This document shows positions 29,686 through 41,576 of a DNA stretch of 64,000 nt, in pieces; positions within the stretch are counted from its first letter, which is position 1; every line of letters starts with the position of its first letter. A program made the position numbers and the translations under genes. Under the pieces are notes generated by a model that made no database searches, was not told the DNA's origin, and was given only the letters and a program-made list of their open reading frames with translations. This stretch comes from CAVVMA01 sp963830715 (lineage in GTDB: Bacteria > Desulfobacterota > Binatia > Binatales > Binataceae), in contig CAWHNS010000020.1 in assembly GCA_963830715.1 (NCBI GenBank), forward strand, positions 62,001 through 126,000. The letters run 5' to 3'.

Positions 29686-30413
29686 ATGGCCATACTGGAC
29701 ACAATACTCAGCACCCCCGTCGATATCGCGGCGCTTCGCGCGGAGGGAGCATCGCAGGAGCGTATCCTCGACGGCGCATTCACCAATCTTCTGCACTACG
29801 CGAAATCGCACTGGAGCTACGTGGCGAGCCAGGCCTGCCAAAAACTCGGCGAACGGCTTCTTGACGGAACGCTCACGACCGCGACGTGCGGCAACATTGC
29901 CGACGCTCTCAGGCTGGTTTTTATCAAAGGGCTGGGAATCAAGGAGACCGACGCCCACTCGAAGGACACAGGTTCTGGCACGGTGTGGACGAGTCCCGCG
30001 TACACGTGCTTCGACCCCAAGGTGCATGGCAACGTCCGTAAGCTCGACGGTCAGGACTACAACAACGGTTGTATCTTCTCGGGCACTACCACCTGGAGTG
30101 CCAAGGCAAGTTCTACGATCCTTGCTTCTCCACGGCCTACAAGGTGGAGAAACAGTCGATCAAGGAGTTCTTCGACGCAAATCGCACATTTGTGATCGCA
30201 GGCGGCAATAAGATACTCGTCACCGCGGACAGAAAGACCTGTGTACTGACCTTGCGAAATGAAAAACCGCCCGGCTTCTCGTCAGCGTGGGCGATGTTCG
30301 ATATGTCGAGGAAGAACATCGAGAAGGCATTGGGAAGCCGGGAATTCAGAGCCGAGATGGCCTTCCAGCAAGGGAACTCAACGTTTGCCAAGTTCGTCGC
30401 CAACCTTCCCTGA
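29686..30413 (+). CDS. Putative Cys-His-Asp (transglutaminase/papain-like) protein, frameshifted, T6SS-linked
   Basis: From ATG 29686 the first frame runs to about 30075, where it must shift by one base to continue LGHYHLECQGKFYDPCF through FVANLP (stop 30413). The joined product is about 242 residues, without a signal peptide. The order TCGNIADALRLVFIKGLGI ... GHYHLEC ... GKFYDP recalls the Cys, His and Asp of transglutaminase-like or NlpC-like cysteine enzymes. This is a motif-level guess. With the preceding gene it forms a two-gene insert between the operon promoter and tagJ, as effector/partner pairs often do. Confidence 0.35.
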
Positions 30414-30659
30414 GCGACCGCGCGTCGCGAAGCGCGCGATTTGTGCCGCCGCCAAGCCGGGAATAGCGGATTCAGCCGAGGACTCCGCAGGCGACGGCCA
30501 GAGTAACTTTCCGTCTGGAGCTCCGCAGATCGTGACCTCCGCAAATCGAGTTTGACATCGCGACGCCTTCGGTGTTATGCACTCGTTGATCGGGCAGTAG
30601 ACGACTGCCTCGCGTACGGAAGGGGCCTTTTTCTATCCTTGAGCGGCACAAAGTAGCGT

Positions 30660-31457
30660 ATGGACGCCAAGAGCCTGCTTGAAGCCGGCCAGTTATCGGC
30701 GGCCGTCGAACAATTGTCCGGAGATGTCCGCGCCCATCCGCTGGACTCTCAACTGCGGACATTCCTGTTCGAACTGCTGTGCCTCAGCGGGGAATATCAG
30801 CGCGCCGAGCGCCAGCTCGACGTGATCGGACAGCAGGACGCCAAGGCGGAAATCGGAACCCAGGTCTATCGGAACATCCTGACGGCGGAGAAGTCCCGCT
30901 CGCGCCTGATGACCGACGGACTAAAGCCCGATTTTCTCATCCAACCGCCGGGGTTCGCGATTCTCCATCTCGAGGCGCTCAATCGCCTGCGCGAGGCGCA
31001 TCCCGCAGAGGCCAGGGCGGCGCTGGAAAAGGCGGCGGAGTCTGAAGCTCAGGTGTCGGGCCGGATCGACGGGCAGGCCTTTGCCGATTTCTCGGATGAG
31101 AACGCGATTCTGGGACCCCTGCTCGAGGTCATCATCCATGATCGCTACGTCTGGCTGCCGTTCAGCCAGGTAAAACATCTTTCGATAAACGCCCCCAAGA
31201 AGCTCCGCGACCTGATCTGGATTCCCGCCACCCTCGAGACCGTCGACGGTCCCGCCGGCGCGATCTTCATTCCGGTGCTGTACTACGGCTCGCATCGTCA
31301 TTCCAACGATTTGGTAAGGCTCGGCCGGATGACCGACTGGGAAGATCTGGGAGCGGGCCTTCTCGGTGGGATGGGCCAGCGCCTTTTCTTCGTGGACGAG
31401 GGTGAGAAGCCGCTCCTTGAGCTGCGGGAGGTCGAGTTCGATATCGTCCGGCAGTAG
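30660..31457 (+). CDS. tagJ: TagJ/ImpE family T6SS accessory protein
   Basis: The 265-residue protein is a full ImpE/SciE-type protein: an N-terminal TPR-like half (LLEAGQLSAAVEQLSGDVR, PLDSQLRTFLFELLCLSGEY) and a C-terminal half with YVWLPFSQVKHLSI, LRDLIWIPA and LYYGSHRHSNDLVRLGRMTD. Known members bind TssB and modulate sheath disassembly with ClpV. The gene heads the run of structural genes and is intact. The 246 bases before it hold no gene. Confidence 0.88.
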   Translation: MDAKSLLEAGQLSAAVEQLSGDVRAHPLDSQLRTFLFELLCLSGEYQRAERQLDVIGQQDAKAEIGTQVYRNILTAEKSRSRLMTDGLKPDFLIQPPGFAILHLEALNRLREAHPAEARAALEKAAESEAQVSGRIDGQAFADFSDENAILGPLLEVIIHDRYVWLPFSQVKHLSINAPKKLRDLIWIPATLETVDGPAGAIFIPVLYYGSHRHSNDLVRLGRMTDWEDLGAGLLGGMGQRLFFVDEGEKPLLELREVEFDIVRQ

Positions 31458-31539
31458 TGATTTCCGCGTGATAGTGTTAGCGTAATCTCGATAGAAAGAT
31501 CATATAAGCGCGCGCCCAGCCCGACCTTAAGAGCAACCG

Positions 31540-32640
31540 ATGGCGTCCGAGCCGACAATCGATTTCGAAGTGCTTCTCAAGCCGATTCCGGGCGAGAATC
31601 CGTCCGGCGAATCGCTGCGATACGCGGGCACTTACGACGCTATTCGAGAGGCGCGAGACGCGGAGAAAAACGTCGCGCAAGGCGAGTGGAAACACGATCT
31701 GAAGGTAGCGGATTGGCGCGCGGTTTCGAAGCTCGCGACCGAGGCGCTGACGGCCAAGACCAAGGACATTCAGATCGCGGCATGGCTCACCGAAGCGCTG
31801 GTCAAGCAGAACGGGTTCGCGGGCGCTCGCGACGGGTTCCGGCTGCTGCGTGAGCTTCACGAGCAGTTCTGGGACTCGCTCCATCCGCAGCCCGAAGAAG
31901 GAGACCTGGAAATACGGGCCGGGGCGATCGACTTTCTCAACGACAAGTTGCCGACATCTATTCTCCAAGTGCCCCTGACCCAGCCCGATGACAAGGGCGA
32001 GAGCTTCTCCTTCGTACGCTATCAGGAATCGCGCACCGTCGAGGAACTCGGCCGGAAAAGTCCCGAGGCGATGCAAGCCGCGATTGCCGAAGGCAAGATC
32101 ACCGGAGAAATATTCGACAAAGCGGTCAGCCGCGCCCGGCGCAAATTCTACGAGGCGTTGTTCGAGGACCTCAACGCTGCCGCTGACGAATGCGCCAAGC
32201 TTGGGACGGCGGTCGATGAGAAGTTTGGACGCAACGCTCCGAGCGTGATGGGTCTCAAGAAGGCCTTTGAGGACATCCAGCACGTGGTCGAAGCGATCGT
32301 CAAGAAGAAACGGGAACTGGAGCCCGATCCGGTGTCCGCCTCCGAAGGCAATGGCGCCGCCGCCGGCGGCTCGCCGGAGGGATCGGGCCACCCCGGCGCC
32401 GGCGGCAGCCTGACGCTCGATCCGGTGGATCGCGCCGATGCGCTGCGGCGCCTCCAGGCGGTGGCCTCGTTCTTCCATCGCACGGAGCCCCACAGCCCGG
32501 TTTCTTACCTGGTGAGCCGGGCGGTCCGATGGGGCCAGATGCCGCTGGAGCAATGGCTTACCGATGTAATCGCAGACCAGGGTGTGCTCGAGCGGCTTCG
32601 CGAGACGCTCGGAATCAAGGGTTCGCAAGAGAACAGCTAG
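31540..32640 (+). CDS. tssA: TssA, T6SS assembly protein
   Basis: The 366-residue protein starts with the ImpA N-terminal domain: LLKPIPGENPSGESLRYAG, VADWRAVSKLATEALT and WDSLHPQPEEGDLEIRAGAI. A Gly/Ala/Pro-rich linker near residue 270 separates it from the shorter C-terminal helical domain with VSYLVSRAVRWGQMPLEQWL. TssA primes baseplate and tail-sheath assembly. It lies between tagJ and tssB in one orientation and is intact. Confidence 0.9.
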   Translation: MASEPTIDFEVLLKPIPGENPSGESLRYAGTYDAIREARDAEKNVAQGEWKHDLKVADWRAVSKLATEALTAKTKDIQIAAWLTEALVKQNGFAGARDGFRLLRELHEQFWDSLHPQPEEGDLEIRAGAIDFLNDKLPTSILQVPLTQPDDKGESFSFVRYQESRTVEELGRKSPEAMQAAIAEGKITGEIFDKAVSRARRKFYEALFEDLNAAADECAKLGTAVDEKFGRNAPSVMGLKKAFEDIQHVVEAIVKKKRELEPDPVSASEGNGAAAGGSPEGSGHPGAGGSLTLDPVDRADALRRLQAVASFFHRTEPHSPVSYLVSRAVRWGQMPLEQWLTDVIADQGVLERLRETLGIKGSQENS

Positions 32641-32666
32641 AAAGCTGACTAAGGAGGAAATTCCTC

Positions 32667-33195
32667 ATGGCCAGGGAAAGCACGCAACACAAGATCGATC
32701 GGGTTCGGCCGCCTCGAGTGCATATCACCTACGACGTCGAGACCGGTGGTGCGATCGAGATGAAGGAGCTGCCGTTCGTGCTGGGCGTCATGTCCGACCT
32801 CTCGGGCAAGCCCGACGAGGCGATGCCGCGCCTGCGCGACCGCAAGTTCGTCGAAATCGACCGCGACAACTTCAACGACGTGATGAAGGGAATGCACCCC
32901 CGTCTCGCCTACTCGGTCGACAACAAGCTCGCCAACGACGACACCAAGCTCGGCGTCGAGTTGCGCGTCAACTCGATCGATGATTTCGAGCCCGAGCAGG
33001 TTGCAAAGCAGGTCGAGCCGTTGCGCAAGCTGATGGAGATTCGGCGACAGCTCCACGGCCTGCTCGCCAAGATCGGACAGCAACGAAAAGCTGGCCGATA
33101 AGCTGCAGGAGATTCTGACTAACAGCGAGCTGGCCCAGAAGCTTCATGCGGAAGGCAAGCCCGCCGCAGACCCTGACGGCGAAAAGAAATCCTAG
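32667..33195 (+). CDS. tssB: TssB, T6SS sheath small subunit, frameshifted near its end
   Basis: The frame from ATG 32667 encodes the TssB/VipA signature HKIDRVRPPRVHITYDVETG and then FNDVMKGMHPRL. Near 33075 an apparently extra base leads to an early stop at 33101. The next frame continues SNEKLADKLQEILTNSELAQ to the stop at 33193-33195, giving the usual ~175 residues. A ribosome-binding site (GGAGGAAA) precedes the start. TssB forms the contractile sheath with TssC, encoded 11 bases downstream. Confidence 0.9.
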
Positions 33196-33206
33196 GAGAT
33201 ATGACA

Positions 33207-34700
33207 ATGGCTGAGGCGAAAGAACAAGCCCAGGGGAAGGCGGCGGCCGTCGAGACCAAGGAGCAGGCGAGCCTGCTCGATCAGGTCATCTCCGAAACCC
33301 GCGCCGGACGCGACGAGGAGTCGCGCGAGCAGTCCAAGCGCGAGATTGCCACGCTGGTCGAAGAAGTCCTGCAAGGGACGCTGCGCGTCTCCAAGAACCT
33401 CGAGACCTCGATCAACACCCGCATCGCGGACATCGATGAGTTGATCTCGAAGCAGCTCAACCAGATCATGCATCACGAGGACTTCCAGAAGCTCGAAGCT
33501 TCGTGGCGCGGCCTGCACTTTCTGGTGGCGTCCAGCGAGACCAGCCCGATGCTCAAGATCAAGGTGCTCAACTCGACCAAAGAGGACCTGCGCCGCGATC
33601 TCGAGCGGGCGAGCGAGTTCGACCAGAGTACGATGTTCAAGAAGATCTACGAGGAGGAATTCGGGACCTTCGGCGGCGCGCCGTTCGGAGCGCTGATCGG
33701 CGACTACGAGTTCGGCCGCGCCCCGCAAGACGTCGCGATGCTCGAGAAGATCTCGAATGTCGCAGCCGCCGCTCACGCTCCGTTCTTCTCGGCCGCCAAC
33801 TCCACGCTCTTCAACCTCGACACTTTCACCGACATCGGGGTGCCGCGCGACCTTTCCAAGATCTTCGATACCGTCGAGTACGCCAAGTACAAATCTTTCC
33901 GCGATTCGGAAGATTCGCGCTTCGTCGGGCTGACGCTGCCCCACGTCCTGATGCGCCTGCCGTACGGGCCGGATACCGTCCCGGTCGAGGCGTTCAACTT
34001 CAAGGAGGACGTTGACGGCAAGGACCACAAGAAATACCTCTGGGGCAACGCGGCCTACTCGGTAGGCACGCGGCTGACCGACGCTTTCGCAAAATTTGGA
34101 TGGTGCGCCGCGATTCGCGGCGTCGAGGGCGGCGGGCTGGTCGAGGGTCTGCCGACCCACACCTTCCGCACCGACGAGGGCGAGGTCGCGCTGAAGTGCC
34201 CGACCGAGGTTGCGATCACGGACCGCCGCGAGAAGGAACTCTCGGACTTGGGCTTTATCCCGCTGGTCCACTGCAAGGGACAGGACTACGCGGCGTTCTT
34301 CGGGATGCAGTCCTGCCAGAAGATCCGCAAGTATGACACCGACGCGGCCAACGCCAACGCGCGGCTTTCCTCGCAGATGCAATACATCATGGCGACCTCG
34401 CGCTTCGCGCACTACCTGAAGGCGATGATGCGCGACAAGATCGGCAGCTTCATGAGTCGTTCAGACTGCGAGTTGTTCCTCAACCGATGGATCTCCAACT
34501 ACGTAATCTCCAGCGACGCCGCCACCCAGGCCGACAAGTCGAAGTTCCCGCTGCGCGAGGCCCGCGTCGAGGTTTCCGAAATCGCCGGCAAGCCGGGCGC
34601 GTACCGGGCGGTGGCCTTTATGCGGCCGCACTTCCAGCTCGACGAGCTGACGGCCTCGCTGCGGCTGGTCGCCGATCTGCCGCAATCAGCCAGGGGCTAG
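33207..34700 (+). CDS. tssC: TssC, T6SS sheath large subunit
   Basis: The intact 497-residue protein has the VipB/TssC landmarks: LNQIMHHEDFQKLEASWRGL, ALIGDYEFGR, ANSTLFNLDTFTDIG, RLPYGPD and HCKGQDYAAFFGMQSCQK. ATG 33207 is preferred to ATG 33201 because the AGGAGAT site ends directly before 33201. Together with TssB it forms the contractile sheath, later disassembled by ClpV. Confidence 0.95.
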   Translation: MAEAKEQAQGKAAAVETKEQASLLDQVISETRAGRDEESREQSKREIATLVEEVLQGTLRVSKNLETSINTRIADIDELISKQLNQIMHHEDFQKLEASWRGLHFLVASSETSPMLKIKVLNSTKEDLRRDLERASEFDQSTMFKKIYEEEFGTFGGAPFGALIGDYEFGRAPQDVAMLEKISNVAAAAHAPFFSAANSTLFNLDTFTDIGVPRDLSKIFDTVEYAKYKSFRDSEDSRFVGLTLPHVLMRLPYGPDTVPVEAFNFKEDVDGKDHKKYLWGNAAYSVGTRLTDAFAKFGWCAAIRGVEGGGLVEGLPTHTFRTDEGEVALKCPTEVAITDRREKELSDLGFIPLVHCKGQDYAAFFGMQSCQKIRKYDTDAANANARLSSQMQYIMATSRFAHYLKAMMRDKIGSFMSRSDCELFLNRWISNYVISSDAATQADKSKFPLREARVEVSEIAGKPGAYRAVAFMRPHFQLDELTASLRLVADLPQSARG

Positions 34701-34756
34701 AAGCTTCACTGTTGAAGGATTGAGTAGAGATCAAATAGCCAAGGAGGCATCGCAAA

Positions 34757-35248
34757 ATGGCAGTCGATTATTTCCTGAAACTTGATACGATCGACGGAGA
34801 GAGCAAGGATAACACCCACTCAAAAGAGATCGAAATCATATCCTGGTCATGGAACGAGGCGCAGCAGGGGACGTTCGGACAGAACAGCGGCGCCGGCTCC
34901 GGCAAAGTGAACATGGGGGATATGAGCTTCAGCATGATGTGCTGCAAGGCATCGACGCCCATGATGGCGGCCTGCGCTTCGGGCAAGCATCTCAGCGGCG
35001 GCGCCATCCTCACCTGCCGCAAAGCGGCCGGAGACACGCCCGTCGAATACATGAAAATCACCCTCAAGCCTGTGATGATCACCAGCTATCAGACCGGAGG
35101 TTCCTCAGGCGCCGAGATTCCGATCGATTCCTTCACTCTGAACTACGCAACCATCAAGATAGAGTACAAGGGCCAGAAAGACGACGGGACCGCCGAGAAC
35201 GCGCCCGCGTTCGGCTGGGACCTGGAGAAAAATACCAAGATGGCGTAG
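34757..35248 (+). CDS. hcp: Hcp (TssD), T6SS inner tube protein
   Basis: The 163-residue protein has the Hcp fold and motifs: DYFLKLDTIDGESKDNTHSK, IEIISWSWN, VNMGDMSFSMMCCKAS and FTLNYATIKIEYK. Hexamers stack into the tube fired by the sheath, and cargo effectors can ride inside. A good ribosome-binding site (AAGGAGG) precedes the start. The gene is followed by a strong hairpin. Confidence 0.95.
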   Translation: MAVDYFLKLDTIDGESKDNTHSKEIEIISWSWNEAQQGTFGQNSGAGSGKVNMGDMSFSMMCCKASTPMMAACASGKHLSGGAILTCRKAAGDTPVEYMKITLKPVMITSYQTGGSSGAEIPIDSFTLNYATIKIEYKGQKDDGTAENAPAFGWDLEKNTKMA

Positions 35249-35278
35249 CGCCGCGATTGGGTGGCAGCCTCCGCCGAC

Positions 35279-35322
35279 GGACGACTGGCCGGAAGCGCGA
35301 TCGCTTTCGCCGCCGGTCGTCC
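35279..35322 (+). terminator. Long hairpin after hcp
   Basis: The outer arms 35279-35289 and 35312-35322 pair over 11 positions. Inner arms 35290-35297 and 35302-35309 pair over 8 around the loop CGAT, with G-U wobbles and a two-base bulge. It lacks a T-tract. Placed between hcp and the rest of the operon, it could protect the 3' end of hcp mRNA or attenuate transcription of the downstream genes. Confidence 0.55.
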
Positions 35323-35472
35323 ATCCGTATCGATGGACTGATCAGGACATAGCTTGCTTCGTGCTTCTTATCGGACGGGCGCCGGCCGCTCGCAACCTTG
35401 GGTTTGCCAGGAGCGATATCCGGCCCCGTCGCGATCGGAAGCCCTCGGCCTCGCCGGGTTTGGCATCAGCTT

Positions 35473-35964
35473 ATGGCACGGTCTGAACGCGATCCGAGGA
35501 TAGTTCCCTCGCTGCTGGACCGGCTCCTGGATGAACGCCCGGACGTGTCGGCCGAGCCGGCGGAAAAGCGCTTTTACGACATCAGGGCGCAGAAGAATTC
35601 GGTCGCCCGCGACCTGGAAGAGCTGCTCAACTCGCGCCAGGAAGCACTATGGGAGATCCCCGAGGAGTTCGGCGCGGTGCGGAAGTCGCTGCTGGTCTAT
35701 GGGCTGCCGGACTTCACTACCTACAACCTGCTCAACTCCGACGATCGCGGCCGCCTGCAACGCGCGATCGAGGGCGCAATCGCGAGCTTCGAGCCGCGGC
35801 TCCATCGCGTTCGCGTCACGATGGAACCGCCGAGCGAGACCGACCGGGCGCTGCGCTTCAAGGTCGAGGCGTTACTCAGAGTCGATCCCTCGCCGGAGCC
35901 GGTGACCTTCGACACGACGCTCCATCTGTCCACGCAGGAATACTCAGTCCAGGGCAAAGACTGA
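35473..35964 (+). CDS. tssE: TssE, T6SS gp25-like baseplate protein
   Basis: ATG 35473 gives a 163-residue protein with the TssE/gp25 landmarks: PSLLDRLLDERPD, SVARDLEELLNSR and VYGLPDFTTYNL near the middle, then the C-terminal half with EGAIASFEPRL and RFKVEALL. The stop codon directly abuts the tssF start, so the genes are translationally linked. TssE is a lysozyme-like wedge component that joins baseplate to sheath. Confidence 0.92.
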   Translation: MARSERDPRIVPSLLDRLLDERPDVSAEPAEKRFYDIRAQKNSVARDLEELLNSRQEALWEIPEEFGAVRKSLLVYGLPDFTTYNLLNSDDRGRLQRAIEGAIASFEPRLHRVRVTMEPPSETDRALRFKVEALLRVDPSPEPVTFDTTLHLSTQEYSVQGKD

Positions 35965-37783
35965 ATGGCCGACGAGCTACTGACCTACTTCGAGCAGGAA
36001 CTGAACTTCGTGCGCCAGATGGGTGCGGAGTTCGCGGCGCAATATCCGAAGATCGCCGGGCGCCTGCTGCTCGAGCCCAACCGCTGCGAAGACCCGCACG
36101 TCGAGCGGCTGATCCAGGCGTTTGCGCTGCTGACCGCTCGCATCCGGCACAAGCTCGACGACGATTTTCCGGAGCTGACAGACGCGCTGCTCGAAGTCCT
36201 CTACCCGCACTACTTCGAGCCCGATGCCGTCGTTTTCGATCGCCGAATTCGTATGCGATCCGGATCAGGGCAAGATGACCGGCGGCTACAAGATCGATCG
36301 CGGCGCGGGGATCTACTCGCAACCCGTGAGCGGCACGCCCTGCCGGTTCCGCACCTGCTATCCGACCACGCTCTGGCCGCTGCAAGTGGCTGCGGCCAGG
36401 TTGGACGCACCGGATCGGCTGAATCCGCCGCGCCAGGCCACCTCGGCCATCCGGATCGAGTTCAAATGCCTTGCCGGTACGAGCTTGCCCGAGCTTCAAC
36501 TCGACCGGCTGCGGCTCTTCCTCAACGGCGGGGGACCTCTTGTCCACGGGCTTTACGAGTTGATATTCAGCAACCTGTGCGCCGTACAGGTTCGGGCGGC
36601 TGGCGGCGACAAGCAGCCGAAATTCGTGATGTTGCCGGCCTCCAGCGTGCACGAAGTCGGCTTCGATCCTGAGGAGGGCGTTTTGCCCTACTCGGGGCGA
36701 TCCTTTCTGGGATATCGACTGCTGCAGGAGTATTTCGCCTATCCGGAGAAGTATCTGTTCTTCGATATCGCCGGCCTCGATCGCGCGGTGCACGCGGACT
36801 TGGGCGCGAACTTCGAGATCGTGCTCTTCCTCGACCGCACGCCCCAGCTCGAGCAACAGATCAGTGCCGATACTTTTCGTCTCGGATGCGCACCGATAGT
36901 CAATCTGTTCTCGCAGCTTGCCGAGCCGATTCGGCTCGACCGCGCGCAGACCGAGTATCGCGTGATCGCCGACGTCCGCCGTCAGAACACGACCGAGATT
37001 TTTTCGATCGATAGCGTCACCAGCACCTCGCCCGCCCTGCGCGACCCGATCACCTTCCAGCCGTTCTACTCCTACAAGCACACCGCCGAGCAGCGGGGCG
37101 AGGCATTCTGGTACAGTAAGCGCAGCCCATCGCAGCGCAAGGACGACGCCGGCACCGAGGTGCACCTGTCGCTGGTCGATCTCGACTTCCGGCCGAGCTT
37201 CCCCCCTCTGGAGACCCTGACGGTCCGCGTCACCTGCACCAACCGCGACCTGCCGGCCCGGCTTCCCTTTGGCCGGCAACGCGGTTCCAGCGGCGATTTC
37301 AAGCTCGAAGGGCCGGCGCCGCTTTCACGGATCAATTGCCTGATGAAGCCGACTGAGACGCTGCGGCCGCCGCTCCATCGCGGCGCCCAATGGCGGCTGC
37401 TGTCGCATCTTTCGCTCAACTATCTTTCGATATCCGAAGGTCGCGAGGCCTTGCAGGAGATTCTTCAGCTCTACGATTTCCGCGGCTCGGCGGCGATTCA
37501 GCAGCAAATCGCCGGGGTCACCGGTGTCCGCAGCCGGCGCGTGGTAGCCAGGCCGCCCAAGATGCCGTGGAACGGCTTCTGCCGCGGCCTCGAAGTGACC
37601 ATCCAGTTCGACGAAACCAAATATGTCGGCAGCGGGGTCTTTCTCTTCGCCGCCGTGCTCGAAAGATTTCTCGCCCTCTACAGCTCGATGAATTCGTTCA
37701 GTCAGTTGGTCGCGATTACCGAACAGCGCGAGGAGCCGCTGAAGCGATGGCCTCCGAGAGCAGGAAGTCAGATCCTCCTTTAG
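35965..37783 (+). CDS. tssF: TssF, T6SS baseplate protein, frameshifted
   Basis: The first frame reads the canonical start LLTYFEQELNFVRQMGAEFA and DPHVERLIQAFALLTARIRH through LYPHYFEP. At about 36222 an apparently extra base requires moving to the next frame, MPSFSIAEFVCDPDQGKMTG, which continues to 37783 with VNLFSQLAEPI, HRGAQWRLLSHLSLNYLS and FCRGLEVTIQFD. Joined length is about 605 residues, normal for TssF. The 3' end overlaps tssG by 37 bases. Confidence 0.9.
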
Positions 37784-38809
37784 AAGATATCCTGTTCTCG
37801 GAAGGATACCGCTTTGATTTCTTCCAGGCGGTCCGCCTGCTCGAGGCAGTTTATCCGGAGCGAAGCCCGATCGGGCGCCAGGCCCGTCCTGCCGATGAGG
37901 TGGTCCGGTTTCACTCGTATCTGACGCTGGGGTTCCCGGCCAGCGATATTCAGGATCTGGCCCCGGCGCGCGACGGCGACGCACCCGCGCAGATGACAAC
38001 GGCCTTCCTGGGCCTGGCCGGTCAGTTGAGTCTCGCTCCCCCGCCATTACACGGTGCTGCTGCTCGAACGGCAGCGGCGCAAAGACTATGCGCTGCGCGA
38101 TTTCCTCGACATCTTCAACCATCGCCTGATTTCGCTGTTCTATCGCGCGTGGGAGAAATATCGCTTCAAGATTGGCTTCGAACGGAGCGCACGCGACAAG
38201 AACGGCGCGAGCGACAGCTTCACGCTGCACCTCTTCGATCTGATTGGAATGGGCACCGGCGGTCTGCGCGGCAGGCTCGAGTTCGGCGATCGACCGCTGC
38301 TGTTCTACACCGGTCTGCTCGCCCAGCGTCCACGATCCGCGTGCGCGCTGGCCAGCGTGATGAGCGACTATTTCGGCGTGCCGATGGAGGTCATCCAGTT
38401 CGTGGGTCAATGGCTCGAGATCGCCGAGCCGGACCGCTCCCGGCTGGGACCGGGCGAGTCCAACAATTCGCTCGGCCTGAGCGCAATCGCGGGGAAGCGG
38501 ATTTGGGACCAGCAGGCGAAGTTCAAGGTCCGGGTCGGACCGCTCTATTATTCGCAGTTCCTGCGCTTTTTGCCGGACGGCGAGAACTTCAAGCCGCTGG
38601 TTCAGATGATCCGCTACTGCGCCGGCCAGGAGTTCGACTTCGACCTCCAACTCGTTCTGCGGGCGGCCGAGGTCCCTTACGCGCGGCTCGGGAGCCGCGA
38701 TTTGCGGCTCGGCTATTCTGCCTGGCTCAAGACCCGTGAGTTTACGCGTGACGACGATCAGGCGCTCTTCTCGGGCGGCGTTACCCTTCTCGGTGCGCTG
38801 CCGGAATGA
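37747..38809 (+). CDS. tssG: TssG, T6SS baseplate protein, frameshifted
   Basis: From ATG 37747 the frame gives EGYRFDFFQAVRLLEAVYPE and VRFHSYLTLGFPASDI. Near 38046 one base shift leads to HYTVLLLERQRRKDYALRDF and FLDIFNHRLISLFYRAWEKY, then to the stop at 38809 after the usual LGYSAWLKT. The joined product is about 354 residues, typical of TssG, which forms the TssFG wedge of the baseplate. Confidence 0.88.
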
Positions 38810-38831
38810 ATCGACCACACGCGCGAGGTGA

Positions 38832-41488
<2,657 letters not shown>

Positions 41489-41576
41489 CGCCAATTCTCC
41501 CCGCGCGCGGATCGTGGCGGGGAGTCCCTCGCGCGCCCTCGAGGGGGCGGATACAGAAGCAGGAGGGCGCCGCGTT

